NCBI GenBank assembly: GCA_947396885.1
Contig: OX377202.1
Location: 6,324,001 to 6,388,000, forward strand
Length of the DNA: 64,000 nucleotides
Direction: 5' to 3'
Source of the DNA: Heligmosomoides polygyrus polygyrus
Taxonomy: Eukaryota; Nematoda; Chromadorea; Rhabditida; Heligmosomidae
Positions within the stretch are counted from its first letter, which is position 1. Each line of letters opens with the position of its first letter. Both the position numbers and the translations under genes were made by a program. Below the pieces are notes generated by a model. It saw only the letters and a list, made by a program, of their open reading frames with translations, did not search any database and was not told where the DNA came from. Shown in pieces: positions 22,601-33,244 of this stretch.

Positions 22601-25600
22601 AGCTTCGGTTAGCCCAATCATGTCTTCCATCTCTATGTAGTCTGCGAATTCGCACCATACTTGTCTGGGAATGGTTGAACACTGACTTGTTTATTCAGCA
22701 GCCAACTAAGCCATTGTATAGGTCAAACACGCATTCAAACTGCCTTGAGTATGTCTCTTCAAAGCGGAATGCATGGCGCATCCTGCGATGGGATTGATTT
22801 TCCTAACTTTATCATTTTATCTTTAATGAAATGTGTGGAGCAACTGCTAGTTGGAAGCTCATAATGGAGAAGTAGTCAATATTTGAGCCCTGGTATTTTA
22901 CAAAGCTATAAGGGCTCATACAAATCCTTGGCATTTCTTTTCTTGCTAAGCTAGTTCTAACTCAGCTCATAAATCTTACCTTTATCAGAAGCCTTTTGCG
23001 TTTTTTCATCTTAGTTTTAGTCCTGGGCTCCAATAGTGAAGAAATCTCTGACGACTTTGAAAGTGGCGTTGGCGGCAGATAATCCACTTCCTCTTGGTTT
23101 AACTAAATGAGGTAAAAGAAAATTCTTATAAAAAAACGCTGAAATCGTAAACCGAAACCCCTGTAACCTAAAGAAATCTTCTCAACAAGCTCAAAAAGGT
23201 ATCATTCAAATGTTGCAGCAATGAAATGATGGAAGGAGAAGAACTGAATACAAGGATGGCAAGGGATGACAAATGCTTCAGAGGCGTCTATACGAAATGC
23301 ACAACAAAAAAAGAAACATAGGACTACAGCACAGCATACAGCTCCCTTACTGGCATCTAAGAAAGGATAGAAGTCGTGTTAAATTTATACAAAGGAAAAA
23401 AATGTTCTGCGAGACCGATACTTCGCAAAATGTGCAGAAATCTCGGCGCTGAAGAGCTCCGGTCGAAGAGAGGTCACCCCGCAACCCTGACATAAATGAC
23501 CCGAAGTATAACAGTGGTGCAGAATGTTGTGAAGCTGTTAAGCCAAGATTCTTATGAGCGCTTTCTTTGGCTTACGTTTCGGCGCAAACACCTTCTTCAG
23601 AGCTTGGAAAAGACAAAAGGAGTTCGAGGCTATTGTAGCTCGAAAAGATCCTTGGACGAGTAATTTCTCAAACTCCTTATGTCTTTTCCAGGCTCTGAAG
23701 AAGGCGGTTATGCCGGAATGTAAGCCGAATAAAGCTCTCATAACAATCTTGGCTCTAGAGCTTTACAACATCCTATACCAACATAAACCCCCGCCAAGAT
23801 TCAATGGCAGTAGGACAGAGAACACGAAGTATAGTTATTGACAAGAATTTTTTCAGCGTGACCAAGATTGACATAACTTTTTATTGCGATCTACATTTCG
23901 GCGTTGTCACCTTCTTCAGAACCACAAACTTGGTTAAACTCCCGAAGTCGCCGAAACATACTTACTTACTTTGATACTTTGATGGTCCGTTGTCGGCCGG
24001 AGGTCTTCTCAGCGGGGACCACAACTCTTCCAGACCGCTCGATCTCTGGCTGCTTGCATCCAGTGAGGCAGACTCCGCTCTCTGAAAGATCTTGAGAATG
24101 AGTCTGCCCATCGCGTTGGCGGTCGTCCCAGTGGTCTCTTATGGTCTCTCGGGAGTCCGGAGACTCCATCTATCGTCCTTTCGTCGAAGCAGGTGTCCGG
24201 CCCAGCGATATTTGGACTTCTTCATGTACTGCAGCGGGTCTGCTAATTGCGACTTCTCCCGTAGCTCCGAGCTTCGTAGGCCTTCTTGCCATTGCTGACG
24301 AAGGCTTGTCCTTAGAAGACATCTCTCCAGTGCACGATGCGTAGTTTGCATCGCTCTGGCGATTGTCTTGTTGTCGGGCCAGGTTTCCGTCGCGTAACAC
24401 ATCGCAGGCAGTACAGAGGCGTTGAATATAAGCCACAATAAAGAGCTATATCAATCTTGGTCACGCTGAAGAAAATACTCGTCGATTGCAAAGCAGAAGA
24501 TGGCAAGATTCATCGACAATCAGATGTGGACGTATAGTTAATTATTGGCTTATACAAGGCATTACACACGCAACGATACATGATACACTGAACCTATTGA
24601 GAACGCAAAAACTTAGAGAAAACCGATAAGATCGAGACGGATCGCACAGTGACACTTCTTCTAACAAACGTTTTAAACGCACAAAACTAGGGAGATTGTC
24701 ACTCTTGGCTAGCAAAAAAATTCATCTCAGTGAGATATCTTCAGGTGAGAAAAACCGAAACGTAGAGCACAATTTTTCCCTTCTGGTTCTTGCGATTGAG
24801 GGCTCAAAACTTTGATGCGTTGTAGTCTTGCGCTGTACCGCAGCTAGTCTAGAGGAATAGTCTTCATTCTTCCGATATATACCATTCTCACGTCGAATTG
24901 AACACTTTTCAAACCAAATTGGGCACTTCTAAGCCTAATCCTAAGACATTTGAAATCAAAGCAAACTCTTTCAAATTGAAATGAACTTCTTCTACATTAA
25001 ACTAGAGACTCTCCAAAAGTTAGAACAATTTTTTGTCCAAGGAAAATTCTAGTATGACTTTCTTTGAAGGTTTAATTCATCTCCCCAATACGTGAACAAA
25101 TTGTTTACATTTTTATAAAAAAAATATTTCTTGGTAAAAAACAGTAGTTGAAGGTTGTTTTGAGGAGAATAAAAGCGGTCATTTTTTAATGTCAAAATGA
25201 TATTGCGCCATGCCCTCTTACAAGGCGTCACGGTTTTTATTTGATCGGTAACAAAATTTTTGTTTGTGTGGTGTCATTCCGTCGCCTTCTCTTTAAAACA
25301 AGCTTTAAAAAATAATTTTTCACCAAAAAATAAAAATTTTATAAGATTTCAAACAATGAGATCACTTATTGAGTTGACGAATTAAAACTTCAAAGAAACA
25401 TATACTAACATTTTTATTGAAGAAAAAATTATTCCAAACTTTTTAGAGAGTCTCTAGTTTAATGCAGGGAAAGCTTATTTCAATTGGAAGAATTCGCTTT
25501 GATTTCAAAAATCTTAGATTAGCTTAGCAGTGTCCAATTTGACGTGAAAATGTTATACCAGGCTGCCCAATAATTCTTGTCCGAAAATTTCACCATTTTT

Positions 25601-28600
25601 ATTTTTTTCAACTTTATTGAAAAACAAGTCTAATCACCAATATAATCACCACAGTTATCCACAACAGTGGCCCATGGATTGGGCAGGTCGCCGATACCCT
25701 TCGCCCAGAATTCCGGGAGCTGCGACTCGAAGAAATCCGCGATGTCGGATTTGAGGTTGTCGTAGTTGGTGAATTTTCCTCCGGCCAAATGGTGCTTCAG
25801 CGGGCGGAACAAGTGGTAGTCGGAGGGGGCGAGGTCCGAGGAATACGGCGGATGGGCAACCGCCTCCCAGCCGTGCGTCGCCAACTTCTGCTGGGTCTCC
25901 TTCGTCACGTGGGGGCGCGCGTTGTCGTGCAGCAGGTGGACCGAGGCCTGTCGAGGACGCTTTTCTCGGATGGCGGCGGCTAGTTTCTCGAGCTGATCGG
26001 TGTAGATGGAGGCGGTGACCGTCCTGCCTTGCGGGAGCAGCTCGAAGTACAGCATGCCCTTGGCGTCCCACCAGCAGCAGAGCATGATCTTCAGCGGGTG
26101 CAGGTCGGCTTTCGGCGTCGTCAGCGGCTCTTCTTCGCGCGGGATCCAGACGGCACGGCGGGCGACGCTGTCTAAGAGGACCCAGCTCTCATCCCCAGTG
26201 ACCAGATCCTCGAGAAACTCCTTGCGATGCGGACGAAGGAGGACGGACTGGCAGATGGCCACGCGGCCTTGGTCCATTTTAGCTTGTACAGGTAGCTAGA
26301 GCGGCGACTTATCTACCCCTAGCGTGGAACTCTGGAGAACCTTCTAGGTTTTTACACTTGTCTGATATTATAACACTTCTCAGGAAAATTATAGAATTTT
26401 GAAAATTTTCGGACAGGAATTATTGTACAGCCTGGTAGATAGATACACACTACACACAGTAACCTTCACCCGCACTAGTACTCCGCGCCAAGACTTTCTT
26501 ACAATTTTTAATTTACAAAAACAGTTACAGAAGTAATGCAGTAGTCTAGGTTAAGAGGCAAAAGAAGATATTCAGTGACTGTAAAATTGAAGATGTTGAG
26601 CAACACAGAATGAGAATGGAAGTGCAAAAAGAAAATTTTAAAGAACCCATTCTATACTAGAAAGACTCACCAATAGTTTTCTCTTCTTTAGCTTCTTCCG
26701 CTTCACAACGCTTCCATTTACAGAGCTGTCATCTATTGCTGTCGTGGTTTCATCAATTAAGGAGGCAGACGCACAGGAGTTTTCCGCGATAACCGGCTAA
26801 ACAACAGAAAATATATCAGCCGCCGGCTCATAATAATCGAGTGACGACGTACCGCTAAGGATTTCTTTGATTTCCGCTTTCTTTTCGACTTCTTCAGCGG
26901 TTTATGGCTTCCTTCGTCTAACAGTTGTTGTTCTCCGACTACCTAAATCTCTGCGTTGCTTTAATTTATGATAAAATGACGAACACAACTCTGACCTTCG
27001 ATCGTTCATCTGGTTCATCTTTCCAAGGCGATATATCAGCATCGAGATCCAATCCTGAGTCAGAGGATGAAGGCTAAAAGCGAACAGTTGAGGAACGCCG
27101 AGAGATTAACAGAAAAGAAAATGCAACAACCCACTTTTCTCGCGCCTTTGAAGATAGGTACGATCTCCCTGAAGAAGAAAAAAAAAACAATAATAGTAAG
27201 AACGAAGAAGAAGTTCAGAGAGTCTTGTTCAATAAACGTTGCAAAACGGCTTCAAACCGAAAATTTCAGCCTGAAACTTACTCTATCCGCTCCTCTCTTT
27301 CAATCGTCACACCCATATCAACACTATCCTTCTTGCTCTCAATGCTTGACAGCGCCTCTTCCCTAAATCAGGTGCTCAACTTCACAGTTTCAGGCAAATG
27401 AACGAACACACACTCACCGGAACAACGCCATCTGATCCCTAGTGCGAACCGCATCCAACTGTTCATCGGACATTTGCAAAAGACGCATAACACGAGCGGT
27501 GTCCACGTTCTTCTGCGCAGAAACGTGGCCTCGGAGCGTAGGGAAAATAGACAATTCGGTCAATGTTTCAGGAAACCTTTAAAAGAATAATGCTTTGCCT
27601 TCATCTTCGCGCGGCCTTGCAGCATCACTGACCTAGGGAAAGCAATATGTGTAGAACATAAAATTCGCTAACATCTAGGTTCTGCTGCGTACTTTAACGG
27701 CACAAACTCGTTCACTATTTTCGTACGTTCATCATAGGCATTCTCGCCGGACTGTTCACTAACGTCTTGGTTTGTGCTGCTCAGTACTTTTGTCCCCTAG
27801 GTTGCCCCTCTGCAGCCGTTCTCATGAATTCAGACCCTTGTGACGAAGAGTACCCGTCTTCTGAGCCTATACTATTGTTGCACGACGTAGGGGACACGTC
27901 CACTGAATCCAGAAGCTAAGAAACGCGCATTTGTCGCTGTGTCAAGCGGAAAGAGGCTGCACAGATGGTATATTCCTTGTTCTCTGCATTAATTCCCTTT
28001 AGGCCTCGTTTATACTTCTGAAGCCTAGCGACGCGACGGCATTTATAGTGGCCAAATTGATCGATCGCTTGGCCAGTCAAAGTGGCCAGAATACGTGACG
28101 TCGCGTCGCTCCATGTCGAAGTATAAACGAGCCCTTACAGCTCCCTCACTGGTTCCCCTTCCTGGACCCTCCTCCAGGTCCCTTCTTCATGGTCGATCCA
28201 CTCCTTCCCCCCCCCCCCCCCCCCCTCGTCGTGCTCCTTACTACTTACCCCAATTAAGTATCCCTCCCACACTCATGGCACTACAACGGCGAGCGCAACA
28301 TCAGTGTCACATCTTCCAAATCCGGTCTCCCTTACTGGTCCCCTCGTAATGGATCCATTGCGAGGTCCTCCTTACTACTACCCCTCCCCTTGATGGTAAC
28401 TACTTACCGCTCTCCCTCTCCCTCCCCCTTATTGCCTCCACCCTTGCTGGCATCACCTCCTGGTCTGCTTCATTGTTCCCCCTACTGACCCCCCCCCATC
28501 CCAATGCCTCCTCCAGGTTGCTCTTAACTCGTCGCTGTCGGTTCTTCACCCTCAACGTGCCCCTTCTACTCTTACTCCTTTAGTGGCCTTTGGCACGAAA

Positions 28601-30279
28601 TCGGCTTCTAAACCTGGAAGGTAAGAAACGCGCGTACGTGCTGTTGTGTTAAGCAATAAAGCTTCCCCTACAGCATCAATACCCCCCGTTCAATAGCAAT
28701 TTTTGCCAGCACTGTAGGCGATGAGGTGTGTCTCACTCAGGTTAGATCACTCGACGGGCAAACTCTTTTATATACAGGTGGTGATTCTGAGCCCGCAGGA
28801 TATATGAAAAAGTTGGCCAGCTAGAGATGACGCAAAGTGGATGTTCACATGCTTTCCATAAAACATACGTTACTCTTTGAAAACAAACCGGTACGAGCAA
28901 ATTAATAAGAAAGAAACAACCCTTGAAAAAAACGATACCTCGCATCAAGTGACCGAATACATTTGGCTAGGCCATTATAGGCCGACTCCATTGACGACAC
29001 TTGAGACCTAATGCCGTTATTGATGTCTGCGCACAATGCCACAATGAACAAACTGAATTTTTCCTTAAACCGGGAAGGATCGTCATCTTTAGGGAAAAAC
29101 GTTAAGAAAGCGTACAACAGAACTCACCCAATGTCCTAGCTCCAGCTGGCCCATTATAACGTGGGCAGTACTGATGCACAAATCACGAATCTAAAAACGA
29201 ATCAGGGCGTGAAACGCTTTTCAAAAACGTCACAGTTCTTTCTTCAATTGATCACCTGCTGCAGTCTGAACAACCGCTTCAAATACGCAGCGGCGATGTA
29301 TCGCAAAACTTCCGCTGTCGGCATATAAAAGCCTGCTCCAGTCGCGGTTGATTTCTAAACATGGATAGTACCTAATGTAAGTAATTATAGTAAAGCAATT
29401 CGCTCAAGCTCACCCTATGTATGTCGGACACTCTCAGTAGCAGGTCGTCTTCGTTGTATTTTCGCAGCGTTCGCGAAAGATTCTTATAATTCATCCAGTA
29501 TCCTTGACGACGATGTGGGCCATTGAATTTGTAGACGAGCGCCTGGGCAAGAGCTTGCGTCGACGGCACCAACGGGATTTTCAGCTGGTCAATCTGAATT
29601 CACAACTCACAGGACACAAATCGATTTTCTTCTGGTCGATGCATAAGCGATGGCCGACGATTTTGCATCCTAGCGAGTGAACAATGTCGATCGGACCACC
29701 AATAAGTCACCCTTTGAGTTGGGAATCGCTCAAATGAGGGACACAGGGAAGGGCCAACAATGAATAAGAAGTATCGATTTACTGATGGGTATTGATCGAT
29801 ATTATTGATTCTTAATCATTATTCATAAATAACATGGGATTTATTCAAATATGATAACATGACGGGATGCGGTGGGGATCATGTGAATTTGTTAGCTACT
29901 GTCCAAGCCGGAACAAATAATCAAACTCTACAAAATGGCTTAACTTTCATTTCCACTTTTTGATGAAGACGAATTAGACATCTCCAAAAAAACCCATAAT
30001 GTAGTTATTTTGAACTTCTTAGAGGAGCATAGTTTACATTGGAAGAAATGTCCGCTTCCCTTTTTAAAGGAGTGTTCCACGTAATTGCTATATTATAACC
30101 GGTTTAAGTCAACTTACAACATTCTCAAGAGCAAATGCGACTCGCCGTACAGGCGTGGAGTCTGCCTCTGGTGTAACGCTGAACAAGCGACTAGGATAGG
30201 AGCTGGTACAACTGTCGAGGAATCCTGAAAAGGAAAAATTCTAATCAAACAAACCTTACCATGGTAACATCGAGGAAAA
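19617..30279 (-). CDS. NEPRO/Rmp1-like nucleolar protein, 16 exons
   Basis: Exons: 30279-30260, 30224-30118, 29593-29414, 29354-29256, 29190-28939, 28820-28751, 27512-27418, 27362-27282, 27168-27135, 27073-26996, 26942-26853, 26796-26671, 23102-22980, 20091-19981, 19905-19801, 19739-19617 (stop). Phases agree throughout except inside exon 5. About 564 residues are encoded. The N-terminal half resembles NEPRO, an RNase MRP/Rmp1 relative: a LVYKFNGPHRRQGYW block followed by amphipathic and hydrophobic helices (YLKRLFRLQ, IMGQLELGHW). From about residue 310 on, most exons pair an acidic Ser/Thr-rich stretch with a basic cluster such as KRKRKSKK or KTKMKKRKR, typical of nucleolar proteins. The family assignment rests on pattern and on length (human NEPRO is similar in size). 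No initiator ATG fits the frame in the first exon, so the start lies upstream. Exon 5 has a one-base frame break. A mariner and nested elements sit in its introns. Confidence 0.72.
20222..20400 (+). repeat. Interspersed repeat copy (GGGATGCGCCA family), diverged
   Basis: It shares ATTCCACATCTACGG, TTTAATCCTTCCCA and TCACCAATTCACCGACTCC with the copies at 13.3 and 15.0 kb, with many substitutions. It lies in an intron of the NEPRO-like gene. Confidence 0.45.
20500..22403 (+). mobile_element. Mariner relic, split by an inner element
   Basis: Ends are TTAGGTTGGCCGG and its complement, flanked by TA (20498-20499 and 22404-22405). On + around 20780-20935 there is the mariner DNA-binding segment with VQRWLKKFRSKDF, APRSGRPS and EADPSQTS. 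After the inner element the tail ends NSNDDYFE like mariner C-termini. The catalytic centre is missing and stops are present. Removing the 1048-bp inner element leaves about 856 bp, so it was already internally deleted. It is in the same NEPRO-like intron. Confidence 0.8.
21108..22155. mobile_element. Palindromic mariner-type element nested in the relic
   Basis: Ends are TTAGGTTGTCCCATAAGTCC and its complement, flanked by TA (21106-21107 and 22156-22157). The two halves are inverted copies over nearly the full length, about 500 bp per arm, with only about 40 bp between them. For example AATGTTCTGTACTACAAGAA at about 21370 returns as its complement at about 21880. It has no transposase. The position inside the older mariner makes it the younger insertion. 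Confidence 0.88.
23534..23755. repeat. Foldback of about 220 bp
   Basis: The arms pair over about 85 bp: AAGATTCTTATGAGCGCTTT and CTTCTTCAGAGCTTGGAAAA on the left, their complements on the right. Shadow ORFs on both strands read almost the same protein because of this symmetry. It lies in the large intron 23103-26670 of the NEPRO-like gene. Confidence 0.65.
24139..24436 (-). pseudogene. LINE ORF2 C-terminal fragment
   Basis: The minus frame reads VLPAMCYATETW, THRALERCLLRTSLRQQW, KSKYRWAGHLLRRKDDRW, the standard tail of nematode RTE-like reverse transcriptases. It lacks the polymerase core and is cut off at about 24139. It lies in an intron of the NEPRO-like gene on the same strand. Short inverted repeats (CAAGATTGACATAAC and its partner near 24450) bracket it. 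Confidence 0.75.
24890..25553. mobile_element. Foldback family, best-preserved copy
   Basis: The left arm begins TCTCACGTCGAATTGAACAC and passes through CATTAAACTAGAGACTCTCC. The right arm is its complement, ending GTCCAATTTGACGTGA. The arms are about 170 bp, the total about 660 bp, and the core is non-coding. A mariner is inserted immediately at its right border (25558). Confidence 0.75.
25558..26435 (-). mobile_element. Internally deleted mariner with intact catalytic half
   Basis: Inverted ends are CCAGGCTGCCCAATAATTC on the left and, on the right, the complement with minor changes (CCAGGCTGTACAATAATTC), flanked by TA. The 878-bp length is well short of a full mariner at about 1.3 kb. It contains one 215-codon open frame and lacks the N-terminal helix-turn-helix domain. 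GC content is clearly higher than the surrounding intron. Confidence 0.9.
25630..26277 (-). pseudogene. Mariner transposase, catalytic domain only
   Basis: The 215-residue frame contains VTGDESWVLLD, LLHDNARPHVT and YSSDLAPSDYHLF, the three aspartate-bearing blocks of the D,D34D catalytic triad, with no internal stop. The DNA-binding half is absent, so the product could not act as a normal transposase. The apparent start methionine is probably internal to the ancestral protein. It lies in intron 12 of the NEPRO-like gene, sense to that gene. Confidence 0.88.
28001..28135. mobile_element. Mini-foldback, GTTTATACTTC type
   Basis: A 135-bp palindrome from AGGCCTCGTTTATACTTC to GAAGTATAAACGAGCCC. 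It is a sibling of 1287-1422 with the same CGACGCGAC interior. It is in intron 6 of the NEPRO-like gene. Confidence 0.75.
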
Positions 30280-30456
30280 CTTCAGAAAAAAAGGAGATAG
30301 ACACCGCGCTAATTAGAGCCCGTAAAACGGTCTGCGACAAGCAGCCAGTATCATAATGCCACTCCTATGTCATTTCAGTCCGAAAAAAGCATTATGCCGC
30401 ACAGTTTTTCTTCTTTACCTAAGTTTAAGGTGTGGGTGCCCCTAAATCCTTACCAG

Positions 30457-30672
30457 AAAACTATCTCAGTGGTAGGTCGGAACGGCCAAAATGTTGATTA
30501 TGGGCAGAATCACCTGTTTACTTCTAAAGAACCGGGGCAGTTCTCCATTCTCCATAACCAAAGCAGCACATGTATCGGGGTCGAGATATTTGCATTTTGT
30601 TGTTTCCCAGAGAGAGGCGATTCTTCCCATATACAGCACTTAGGCCGTTCCGACCTACCGTTGAGATAGTTT
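30457..30672. repeat. Foldback of about 216 bp
   Basis: The left arm is CTATCTCAGTGGTAGGTCGG followed by AACGGCC; the right arm is its complement at about 30642-30668. The 150 bp between are not palindromic. It is just upstream of the first visible NEPRO-like exon. Confidence 0.55.
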
Positions 30673-31016
30673 CCCGATCAGCCATACAGCTACAGTTTTA
30701 CGTCCCCAAAGTATGAAAAGTTCAGGGGTTGTATGCTCCTCTACCCCGGTTCTCCCCCAATGGGGAATTGATTCGTGATAAGATATGTTGATTGGATTTT
30801 GCCCACAACGAGGGAACACGAGCATACGGCCCCAAAGCGCAAGGTGATGAACTTCCCTCCCAACAACCGGCAGACATGGGATCTTTCGAGCAGAGAAGGG
30901 AGGGCTGGATGGAGGAAAAATCCCTTCGGACACCGTCATTTAGCCTGACGGCCAGTCCTAGTACTGGCCGGGGTTTGTTCCCGTTAATTGATGCCAACCG
31001 ATAGCCTTCTTCCTTA

Positions 31017-31018
<2 letters not shown>

Positions 31019-31059
<41 letters not shown>
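31019..31059. repeat. (CT)n microsatellite
   Basis: An uninterrupted CT repeat of about 18 units, followed by further CT-rich sequence to about 31115. It directly precedes stem-loop B at 31141. Confidence 0.9.
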
Positions 31060-31060
<1 letters not shown>

Positions 31061-31140
31061 TTTTCTTCATCTGTTCTCTCTCCCATTTTCGTTTTCCTAT
31101 CTCTCTCCCTTTATAGACAGATCTTAAAGAAACCTTAAAA

Positions 31141-31181
31141 TATACTCCTCTTCTTCACTGAAGAGCCACGGGAGGAGTATA
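31141..31181. ncRNA. Conserved stem-loop B
   Basis: A 10-bp perfect stem (TATACTCCTC with GAGGAGTATA) around a 21-nt loop with TTCTTCACTGAAGAGCCAC. The loop is nearly that of stem-loop A at 17137, while the stem sequence differs and remains paired. Downstream similarity includes GGTTCGTCTGAAGGAGTGG. Confidence 0.4.
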
Positions 31182-31738
31182 ACACAAAGGTTCGTCTGAA
31201 GGAGTGGCGTTTTATATGTTTTATATTATGTGACACATTCTTTTGATTAATTATAATTGTAAAATTCTAATATCCTACACCTTTCTTTACTTCTTTGAAT
31301 TTTACCTTTTATGTTTTATATGTTATATTGTGAAGGCCCATCGGTACAATCCTAGTTGGTGGTGGCCGGTCTTAAACGATTTCGTAGGCAGTGACTGTGC
31401 TGCATTGCTATATATTAAGGTCACTCCATAGAAGACTGCATTAATGAAATCAAAATGAATAACGCAATAACGCAGAAGGCATGAGAATATATAACATTTG
31501 TGGCTAGGTTTGCAAGTGATTGGGAGTGTAGGACATTATGCCTGTGTCCTCGGGTCTGAGGCCATAATCAGAACGTTAATTGATTCTGTTTTAGCCTATT
31601 ACTTTCACTGATTTTATCTGTTTTATCTGCTACGCTTATTTATCTGCTAAATTTGCACCGAGAACGGTCCTTTTTGGTCTCTCACTCCCGACTAGAAAAT
31701 CGGAAACTGAAAGTATCTGGGCAAAAGGTTGGTGTAGT

Positions 31739-32090
31739 TTACTTAATATGTTGCGTATGTATGTCATCATTTTCATCATTTTCAGTAGCGTTTGTCCCGC
31801 TTGTGTGGTGACGCCATTTCTCTCGATCAAATGCTTGATCGGGATGCACACCAGCTATCTTTAAGTCCAAGTGCAACGTGTCCAACCAACGTTGCTTCGT
31901 GCGTCCTCTGCGCCGTTTTCCCGGGACTTCAAGATTCAGGCCAATCTTACAGACGGTGTCGTCGTTAGCGCGAAGGACGTGGCCATACCATCGTAGACGA
32001 GCTTCGCGCAACTTGTCGGCTATCGGAACGACACCGAACCTCTGTCTTATGGTGTCATTGCGAACGCGGTCTGTATTTATATTTTTATGT
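31739..32090 (-). pseudogene. LINE ORF2 C-terminal fragment, RTE/BovB-like
   Basis: The frame reads DKLREARLRWYGHVLRAND, PGKRRRGRTKQRWLD and FDREKWRHHTSG, the conserved C-terminal tail of RTE-clade endonuclease/reverse transcriptases. It is a different lineage from the fragments at 14.2 and 24.1 kb. No polymerase domain is present. A short CGTATGTATGTCAT-type direct repeat occurs on both sides (about 31754 and 32104), which could be the insertion duplication. Confidence 0.7.
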
Positions 32091-32189
32091 ATCTGTAAAA
32101 AATGCGTATGTATGTCGTTGCGGCAGTATTTTACTTTCAGAACGCCGGAGTCGCCCAAACATCGATTACCTGACATCCTTTTTTAAAAT

Positions 32190-32520
32190 TTCGGCCGATT
32201 ACGGTAGACTACGGTCGGTACGGGTGACTAAGGTTATGGTGGTCATCGATTTTGACAAAACTCCAGCGCAGTACGAAAAACGGATGTCAGATTCGTGATC
32301 AGCATCCCAAGTGACCGTTCTAGGCGAAGTTTGGGCAAAATCAGTGATTATGACCTTGGCAGCCTTAGTCAACCGTACGTACCTACCGTAACCGGCCGAA
32401 ACTTCAAAAATATCAGATTCGTGATCAGCACCCTAAATAACTATCCTGGGTGAAAGTTTGGACAAAATTTTTTTCGAACTCTGTAATCCTGAAAGTGCCA
32501 ATAGTGCCGTTGTTGCCTAT
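32190..32520. repeat. Fragment of the GATCACGAATYTGACAT palindromic repeat
   Basis: Contains TTTCGGCCGATTACGGTAG, CGGATGTCAGATTCGTGATC twice and the terminal CCTGAAAGTGCCAATAGTGCC. This is the right-hand half of the family; the left arm is missing. Confidence 0.55.
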
Positions 32521-32743
32521 TTATTGTTTCGTTATGTCGGGAAATCGTTTAACAGCGGCCACAACCAACTAGGAAGCACTGGTCCATCGACCAACAGACT
32601 AGCGTAACACCCAGCTCGAACGCTCAACTTCGGACAACAATAGAATAGTACTAATCTGATAGTGCTAATCGATAACGGTTAGACGATCAACACTGTTTAC
32701 GTAAAACGCCTGTACAGCGACCTGCAGGTTAGAGGTAGATAGA

Positions 32744-33244
32744 GGTACTATTGTACTTATGGTACCCCACTTAATCTTGTTTAAAATAGGTCTACTAGGG
32801 GTAATTTGCCATGGGAAGAACGAATATCATAGTTGTTTATAGCGGAAATGCCTTATAAGCCCGTTATAATAAGTTCGAATTGCAACAGCCTTGCGAAATA
32901 GCGCGCTAGTAAGAGACGCAAAGACTCCGCCCCCTACCAGCACGTAATCGCGACCGCCTCCGCTCACGCGGAGGAGAGCATACAACAGAGCTTTCAAGGC
33001 TTTTCAAGATTTCAAGGCTTATGCCCTGGCTAACCTCTGCTACGGGCTAGAGGCGGCGAAGTAGCGCACATCTATAGGAGTTCGAATCGCCGAAGGCCTT
33101 GGGCAATTCGAACTTAATATAACGGGCTTATAAGGGATTTCCGCAAAAAAAAACGACTACGATATTCTTATTCCCATGGCAGATTACCCCTGGTAGACCT
33201 ATTTTGGACAAGATTTAGTGCGGTACACTAAGTACACTAGTACC
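32744..33244. mobile_element. 501-bp foldback element with 6-bp target duplication
   Basis: Ends are GGTACTATTGTACTTATGG and the complementary CTAAGTACACTAGTACC. The arms extend about 180 bp, including AAAATAGGTCTACTAGGGGT against ACCCCTGGTAGACCTATTTT. The flanking direct repeat is GATAGA (32738-32743 and 33245-33250). The middle is GC-rich and non-coding. Confidence 0.8.
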
